From: Acidimicrobiaceae bacterium
GTDB lineage: Bacteria; Actinomycetota; Acidimicrobiia; Acidimicrobiales; Ilumatobacteraceae
Length of the DNA: 64,000 nt
NCBI GenBank assembly: GCA_020637235.1
Contig: JACJWG010000002.1
Span: 372,001-436,000 of the forward strand
Direction: 5' to 3'
A program made the translations under genes and the position numbers. The notes beneath the pieces were generated by a model that had not been told where the DNA came from, ran no database searches, and saw only the letters and a program-made list of their open reading frames with translations. Shown piece by piece: positions 59,635-64,000 of the stretch. Position 1 is the first letter of the stretch; each line of letters opens with the position of its first letter.

Positions 59635-60456
59635 GTGCAGGTCGTCTCCGGTCCCCCACCGCAGCGGATCGACGATCCCGACGATGAGCGTGTCGATGGT
59701 TTCCGAGCGCTCCGGGCCCGCGAGAGCACCGAGGTGTTGTGGGCGGAGGGGCCGACGGTCGTGGACCGGTTGCTGCGCTCGACCCTGCGGACGAGAGCGG
59801 TGCTCGTCACCCCGGTGGCCTGGCGGCGGATGCTCGACCGTGGCGTGTTCGACGGTCGGGGCGGGCGCGACGGCGTGGACGTGCTGCTCGCCGAGCAGCA
59901 GGTGGTGAACACCGTCGTCGGCTTCGATCTGCACCGCGGGGTGATCGCGATGGCCGACCGGCCGCTGCTCGCACCGCTGCCGGCGATGGTCGGGTCGGCC
60001 CGTCGACTGGTGGTGCTGGAGGGCCTCAACGATCCGGAGAACCTGGGCGCGATCGCCCGGTCGGCGCGAGCCCTCGGTGCCGATGGGCTGGTGCTCGATC
60101 CCACGTGCGCCGATCCGTATTACCGCCGGTCGGTCCGGGTGTCGATGGGCGAGATCCTGCATTTGCCGGTGGCGCGGGCGGCGATGTCGGCGACGCTCGC
60201 CGAGCTCGATGCGGCCGGGTTCGAGGTGTGGGCACTCACCCCTCGTCGCGATGCCACACCGCTCGACGAGCTGGCACGCGCCGGCGTGCCCGGACGGCTG
60301 GCGCTCGTGATGGGCGCGGAAGGTCCTGGCCTGAGCGACGCGGTGCTCGGCTCGTGTCGCGCCGTGCGCATCGGTCAGCGCGACGACGTCGACTCGCTGA
60401 ACGTCGGTCACGCCACGGCTGCCGCCCTGGCGGTGGTGGCCGCATTCGCGACCTGA
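59635..60456 (+). CDS. TrmH/SpoU-family RNA 2'-O-methyltransferase
   Basis: A 273-residue SPOUT methyltransferase. The N-terminal part may be the RNA-binding domain; the C-terminal knot has LEGLNDPENLGAIARSARA, LALVMGAEGPGLSD, and SLNVGHATAAAL, the three SpoU motifs. It would methylate ribose in rRNA or tRNA with S-adenosylmethionine. I use GTG 59635; the TTG at 59614 is less likely. It overlaps nothing and runs toward the convergent acyltransferase (4 bases). Confidence 0.92.
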   Translation: MQVVSGPPPQRIDDPDDERVDGFRALRARESTEVLWAEGPTVVDRLLRSTLRTRAVLVTPVAWRRMLDRGVFDGRGGRDGVDVLLAEQQVVNTVVGFDLHRGVIAMADRPLLAPLPAMVGSARRLVVLEGLNDPENLGAIARSARALGADGLVLDPTCADPYYRRSVRVSMGEILHLPVARAAMSATLAELDAAGFEVWALTPRRDATPLDELARAGVPGRLALVMGAEGPGLSDAVLGSCRAVRIGQRDDVDSLNVGHATAAALAVVAAFAT

Positions 60457-60460
60457 GCGT

Positions 60461-62605
60461 TCAGGGGGTGAGCGCCTCGCGTATCAGCCACGGACCGAGG
60501 AAGTCGGCAGCCAGGTCGGTGGCGGGCTCGACGTCGATGTGCACCCCGTCGGCTCGCCACGTCGGGTCGTCTGCGCGACCGGTGGCCTCGGCCCACGCGT
60601 CGAGGTCGACCACCGAGACGTGGGTGGCGAACCGATCCGCCGCCGCACGGATGCGGTCGTGGTGGCGGTGGTACCGATCGATCTCGTTCATCTCCGGGTC
60701 GTTCCAGAGGTGATCCGGGGTGGGTGGCACCACCCACACCACGTCGGGCACCCCCTGCCGGATGATGCGCATCGTGAGGTCGGCGTACGCGTCCTCGGTG
60801 CGCCGGGCGAACTCGGGGTCGTCGGGATGTCGAGGCGACGCGTCGCCGGGCCAGCGGCGGTCGGCGGCCTCGCTCACCGTGGTCATGAGCACGACGACGT
60901 CGGGGCGGAGGTCGTCGATCGCCTGGGGCAACGCCTCGGTGAAGGCGCGCCGCGAGTTCTCGAGGACGCCGTCGAGGTCGAAGCTCGCCACCTCCGCCTC
61001 GAGCACGAAGGTGCATCCCTGGCACCAGGTGACCGACACCTGTGCGTAGGCGGGTGCGGCGGCGCTCCATGCCGCGAGACCCTGCCCGACGTAGAGCGCC
61101 GTCGAGTCGCCCACCACCAGGATCCGCACGGGTCGCGGCGGCACCTCGTCGAGGGCGAGCGCCACCGGCTGCTCGGTCGTGGTGGTTGCCGCGTCCGCCA
61201 CCTGCGTGCGGCCGGCGCCGGTGCTGCTGGTGGCCGTCGCGCCGCCCGTGCTGGCCGCCGATGTCGGTCCGTCGGATCCGGCATCGGCGGCGGACGAGCC
61301 GCCGGCGGCGACGTCGGTCGTCGAGGGGACCTCGGCCGACGACAGGGGTGCCAGGCCACCCTCGACCGGCTCGATCGCGGCGGCGTCGAGCAGTTCGTCG
61401 TCGGCCCGGATCGCCGGTGTGGCTGGTGCGAGGCTGAGCGTCGCCGCCAGCACCGCCGCCGTGGTGGCCGCGGCGAGGCGCAACGTCGGCAGCGGCCGCC
61501 ACGACGAGCGTCGCACGGGACGCTCCACCAACCGGTACGAGGCCGCCGCCATCGCGGCGGTGATCGAGAGCGCGCCGACGAGGTCGGGCAGCCGGGTGAG
61601 CTGCCAGCCGGCGTCGCGGAGCACCACGAACACGGGCCAGTGGAAGAGGTAGAGGCCGTAGCTGATCGTGCCGATCGCCACGATCGGGCGCCACGACAGC
61701 GCCCGCCGCAGCGCTCCGTCCACCTGCAGCGCCAGGATCAAGGCACCCGACACCAGTGCGAACATCGGCAGTCCACCCTGGTACGCGGGTCCGTGGTCGG
61801 ACGGCAGCAGCATCGACAACGCGACGATCGCAGCCAGCGCGGGCCCGGCGATGCGAGCTGCACCCGGCGGCACGGTGCGCCCGAACGACCATGCGGCGAG
61901 GGATGCGCCCACCAGGATCTCGGGCAGTCGAGCCGGCGTCGCCCAGTACGCGGCGTCCGGCCCCCACACCTGCGCGATCACGACGCTGGAGACCGAGGTG
62001 AGCACCGTGGCGGTCACCAACAGCCGGAGCAGGCGACGCATCGTGCGGCGCGTCGAGCGGCTCCGGAGTCGGCGCAGGGCGAGCAACATCAGGGCAGGCC
62101 ACAGCCAGTAGAACTGCTCTTCGATCGACAGCGACCAGAAGTGCTCGAGCGGCGAGGCCGACGACGCGAACAGCTCGCCATAGCTGCCGGTGCCCGACAG
62201 CCGTACCCAGTTGAACAGCTGCAACACGGCGCCGACGACGTCGCGGCGCAGCGACGGGGTGCCGTCGAACGCGCCGAAGGCGTGGGCGATCACCACGGCC
62301 GCGAGGCACAGGGTGCTCGCCGGCAGCAGACGTTTCATCCGCCGGCCGTAGAACGACGCCACCCGGATCGTCGACGTGCGGCTCTCCTCGGCGAGGAGCA
62401 GGCTGGTGATCAAGAACCCCGAGAGCGTGAAGAACACCGACACGCCGAGGTAACCGGCCGGCAGGAACGGCACGCCGGCGTGGAACAGCACGACCAGCAC
62501 CACCGACACGGCGCGCACACCGTCGAGTGCGGGCTGGTACGCGAACGCGATCGGACGGGTCGCCGATCGGTCGTCGGGGTCGAGGTGGTCGTCGGAGTGC
62601 GGCAC
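60461..62605 (-). CDS. OafA/YrhL-type acyltransferase with C-terminal SGNH domain
   Basis: A 714-residue membrane protein. The N-terminal acyltransferase-3 domain (about 20-380, ten helices) has ALDGVRAVSVVLVVLFHAG with the catalytic His and SGFLITSLLL. A Ser/Ala/Thr-rich linker (about 395-465) leads to an SGNH esterase-like domain with VVGDSTALYVGQG (block I Ser) and a C-terminal DGVH (Asp/His of block V). Such fusions O-acetylate envelope polysaccharides or glycolipids on the outer face. The start ATG 62605 is supported by MPHSDDHLDP; no partner gene is adjacent. Confidence 0.9.
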   Translation of the reverse strand: MPHSDDHLDPDDRSATRPIAFAYQPALDGVRAVSVVLVVLFHAGVPFLPAGYLGVSVFFTLSGFLITSLLLAEESRTSTIRVASFYGRRMKRLLPASTLCLAAVVIAHAFGAFDGTPSLRRDVVGAVLQLFNWVRLSGTGSYGELFASSASPLEHFWSLSIEEQFYWLWPALMLLALRRLRSRSTRRTMRRLLRLLVTATVLTSVSSVVIAQVWGPDAAYWATPARLPEILVGASLAAWSFGRTVPPGAARIAGPALAAIVALSMLLPSDHGPAYQGGLPMFALVSGALILALQVDGALRRALSWRPIVAIGTISYGLYLFHWPVFVVLRDAGWQLTRLPDLVGALSITAAMAAASYRLVERPVRRSSWRPLPTLRLAAATTAAVLAATLSLAPATPAIRADDELLDAAAIEPVEGGLAPLSSAEVPSTTDVAAGGSSAADAGSDGPTSAASTGGATATSSTGAGRTQVADAATTTTEQPVALALDEVPPRPVRILVVGDSTALYVGQGLAAWSAAAPAYAQVSVTWCQGCTFVLEAEVASFDLDGVLENSRRAFTEALPQAIDDLRPDVVVLMTTVSEAADRRWPGDASPRHPDDPEFARRTEDAYADLTMRIIRQGVPDVVWVVPPTPDHLWNDPEMNEIDRYHRHHDRIRAAADRFATHVSVVDLDAWAEATGRADDPTWRADGVHIDVEPATDLAADFLGPWLIREALTP

Positions 62606-62699
62606 GGCGGTGATGGGCGTCGCTGTCCGGTCGGGCGCCCAGCGGGTCCGCCGGAGTTGGGCGAGTGCGACGATACGCCTGGTCAGGCCGGTTGCGACG

Positions 62700-63125
62700 T
62701 CAGAGTGGGCGCTTCGCGTCGAGGTTTCGCAGCTGTCCGGCGAGCGCCGCCATCAGCTTGTGCGCCACGGACGGCACCTCGTCGAGGCAGCCGAGCAGCG
62801 CACCACTCGTCAGCACGAGCAGTTGGCACTCGGTGAGGCAGTCGACCGTGGCGGTCCGCAGGCCGTGATCGAGCAACGACAACTCGCCGACCATCGCCCC
62901 GTCGGCGAGCTCGGCGATCTTGCGCCCGCCACGACGCACCGCGACACGACCCCGCAACACCACAAACGCCTCGCTGCCGGGCATCCCTTCGTGCATCAGC
63001 ACGCGGCCCGCCGGCAGGTCGATCACATCGCTGCGTGCTGCGATCTTCTCGAGTTCCTTACGAGTGCACTCGCGGAACAACGAGACGTTCTTCAGGTGAT
63101 CGACGTGGACGCGCTTGCTGGCCAT
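62700..63125 (-). CDS. Stand-alone cyclic-nucleotide-binding-domain protein
   Basis: A 141-residue single-domain cNMP-binding protein: DLPAGRVLMHEGMPGSEAFVV and GAMVGELSLLDHGLRTATVDC, with the E of GELS kept and the R one position off, typical of degenerate actinobacterial cNMP domains. ATG 63125 preceded by TAGGGT at 8 bases. Binding partner unknown; short single-domain proteins of this kind may form heteromers with effector domains. Confidence 0.83.
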   Translation of the reverse strand: MASKRVHVDHLKNVSLFRECTRKELEKIAARSDVIDLPAGRVLMHEGMPGSEAFVVLRGRVAVRRGGRKIAELADGAMVGELSLLDHGLRTATVDCLTECQLLVLTSGALLGCLDEVPSVAHKLMAALAGQLRNLDAKRPL

Positions 63126-63133
63126 CGCGATCG

Positions 63134-63139
63134 ACCCTA
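63134..63139 (-). promoter_or_regulatory. -10 element of the cNMP-binding gene
   Basis: TAGGGT, 8 bases before ATG 63125. Confidence 0.4.
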
Positions 63140-63254
63140 CGCCGCACCCCCCGACCGGACCCAAAGCCCGACCGCCGTGTGCGCCCTGGCATCGGGTGCG
63201 CTCCAGGTCGCCGACCGAGCACGAGCGCACCCGACGTCTCGCGACATCACACTC

Positions 63255-63328
63255 GTGGAGACGAGGGGAATCGAACCCCTGACATCCACCTTGCAAAGGT
63301 GGCGCTCTGCCAACTGAGCTACGTCCCC
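63255..63328 (-). tRNA. tRNA-Ala (anticodon TGC)
   Basis: Acceptor GGGGACG/CGTCTCC (one G-T pair), D arm with AGCTCAGTTGGCAGAGC, anticodon stem CCACC/GGTGG with loop TTTGCAA, T arm with GGGGTTCGATTCCCC. CCA is not encoded (the 3' end reads A-CGA), unlike the tRNA-Leu above. Confidence 0.96.
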
Positions 63329-63381
63329 GAAGGGACCGCCAGGATACACGGCCGACTACGAGGTCGGCACCTCGCGTTTCC

Positions 63382-63387
63382 TACGCT
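63382..63387 (+). promoter_or_regulatory. -10 element of the LLM gene
   Basis: TACGCT, 7 bases before ATG 63395. Confidence 0.4.
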
Positions 63388-63394
63388 GCCCGGC

Positions 63395-64000
63395 ATGGCA
63401 CGCCTCCAGTTCGGTACCTTCCTCGCACCCCATCACCCGCTGGGCGAGCATCCCACCCTGCAGTTCCAGCGCGACATCGAGCTGGCGGCGCATCTCGACC
63501 GGCTCGGGTTCGACGAGTTCTGGGTCGGCGAGCACCACTCGAGCGGCTGGGAGATGATCGCCTCGCCCGAGATGTTCCTCGCCGCGGCGGGCATGGCCAC
63601 CCACCACATCCGCCTCGGCACCGGCGTCATCTCGCTCCCCTACCACCACCCGTTCAACGTCGCCCAACGCATGGTGCAGCTGGACCACATGACCCGCGGA
63701 CGGGCGATGTTCGGCAGTGGTCCCGGCGCGTTGCCGAGCGACGCGCACACGCTCGGCATCTCGCCGATGGTGCAGCGCGACCGCCAGGACGAGGCGCTGG
63801 GCGTGATCATCCGCCTCCTGAACGGCGAGGAGCGCTTCTCCTACGACAGCGAATGGTTCACCCTGCGTGACGCCGCGCTGCAGTTGTTGCCACTGCAGGA
63901 GCGCATGCCGATGGCCACGGCATCGAGCATCTCGCCGTCGGGCATGCAGCTCGCCGGCAAGCACGGCACCGGCGTGCTGTCGATCGCCTCCACGTCCACC
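63395..64000 (+). CDS. LLM-class flavin-dependent oxidoreductase, 3' truncated by window
   Basis: 202 residues of an open frame that runs off the window. Bacterial-luciferase-like: FGTFLAPHHPLGEHP, FDEFWVGEHHSSGWEM, IRLGTGVISLPYHHPF, GRAMFGSGPGALPSDAH are the usual TIM-barrel elements of LLM proteins. These use FMN or F420; which applies here is not seen. ATG 63395 with TACGCT upstream. Function may be oxidation of a small substrate. Confidence 0.88.
   Translation, partial: MARLQFGTFLAPHHPLGEHPTLQFQRDIELAAHLDRLGFDEFWVGEHHSSGWEMIASPEMFLAAAGMATHHIRLGTGVISLPYHHPFNVAQRMVQLDHMTRGRAMFGSGPGALPSDAHTLGISPMVQRDRQDEALGVIIRLLNGEERFSYDSEWFTLRDAALQLLPLQERMPMATASSISPSGMQLAGKHGTGVLSIASTST

Noticed and set aside
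1..64000. Mobile elements, prophage or rRNA genes
   Set aside because: No transposase, integrase, phage structural gene or rRNA sequence was recognised; base composition looks uniform by eye.

Overview
The window is a visibly GC-rich, gene-dense chromosomal stretch from an actinobacterium. An intact actinobacterial division and signalling block (fhaA-fhaB-pstP-rodA/ftsW-pbpA-pknB, then a trpG/pabA-like gene and crgA) supports this. The many CoA-metabolism genes, P450s, LLM-type oxidoreductase and gene order fit an Acidimicrobiia/Ilumatobacter-like organism, but that narrower placement is inference. I see no insertion sequence, prophage, rRNA or CRISPR array. No gene-free stretch exceeds about 230 bases.

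Layout. 1-6 kb: end of a Rieske protein, a GH2 beta-galactosidase, an L,D-transpeptidase lipoprotein, and gluQ followed by a PLOD-like 2OG oxygenase. 6-15 kb: a GGDEF-EAL protein, lysoplasmalogenase-like protein with a serine hydrolase lipoprotein, a DUF6285/kinase pair, and a CPA2 antiporter followed by a DEAD-box helicase. 15-21 kb: a cNMP-binding protein, then a sulfur/persulfide block of a CoA-disulfide-reductase-like enzyme convergent with a sulfide:quinone oxidoreductase (SQR) and a 43-residue partner; both outer promoters carry a matching ATACCC/GGGTAT palindrome. Amidohydrolase and MaoC-like genes follow. 21-23.5 kb: WYL regulator divergent from DinB, hairpin repeats and tRNA-Leu. 23.6-32.3 kb: the division/kinase operon and crgA. 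32.4-36 kb: thiolase and acyl-CoA ligase. 36-39 kb: an apparent four-gene unit of ECF sigma factor, anti-sigma-like protein, secreted protein and unknown protein. 39-48 kb: MarR/aminotransferase, Lon, ferredoxin reductase, and a kinase-aminotransferase fusion predicted to be a hydroxylysine-type kinase/phospho-lyase. 48-54 kb: two P450s, acyl-CoA dehydrogenase, MFS exporter and PaiB-like protein. 54-64 kb: type III glutamine synthetase, lipoprotein, aminotransferase, AlkB, SpoU-type methyltransferase, OafA-like acyltransferase, cNMP-binding protein, tRNA-Ala and a truncated LLM flavoprotein.

Two window-wide patterns stand out. First, at least 17 genes have a TANNNT -10-like hexamer ending 6-8 bases before the start codon, which suggests widespread leaderless transcription; I used this to choose several starts. 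Second, a paired palindromic repeat family (four copies, two sites, 51-52 base period) occurs only between genes.

How genes may work together. The SQR and CoA-disulfide-reductase-like genes look like one sulfide/persulfide response regulon. The PknB/PstP/FHA/PBP/RodA operon couples phosphorylation to peptidoglycan synthesis. Thiolase, acyl-CoA ligase, acyl-CoA dehydrogenase, MaoC-like protein, P450s and the APH-like kinase suggest fatty-acid or steroid-like oxidation, though they are scattered rather than in one operon.
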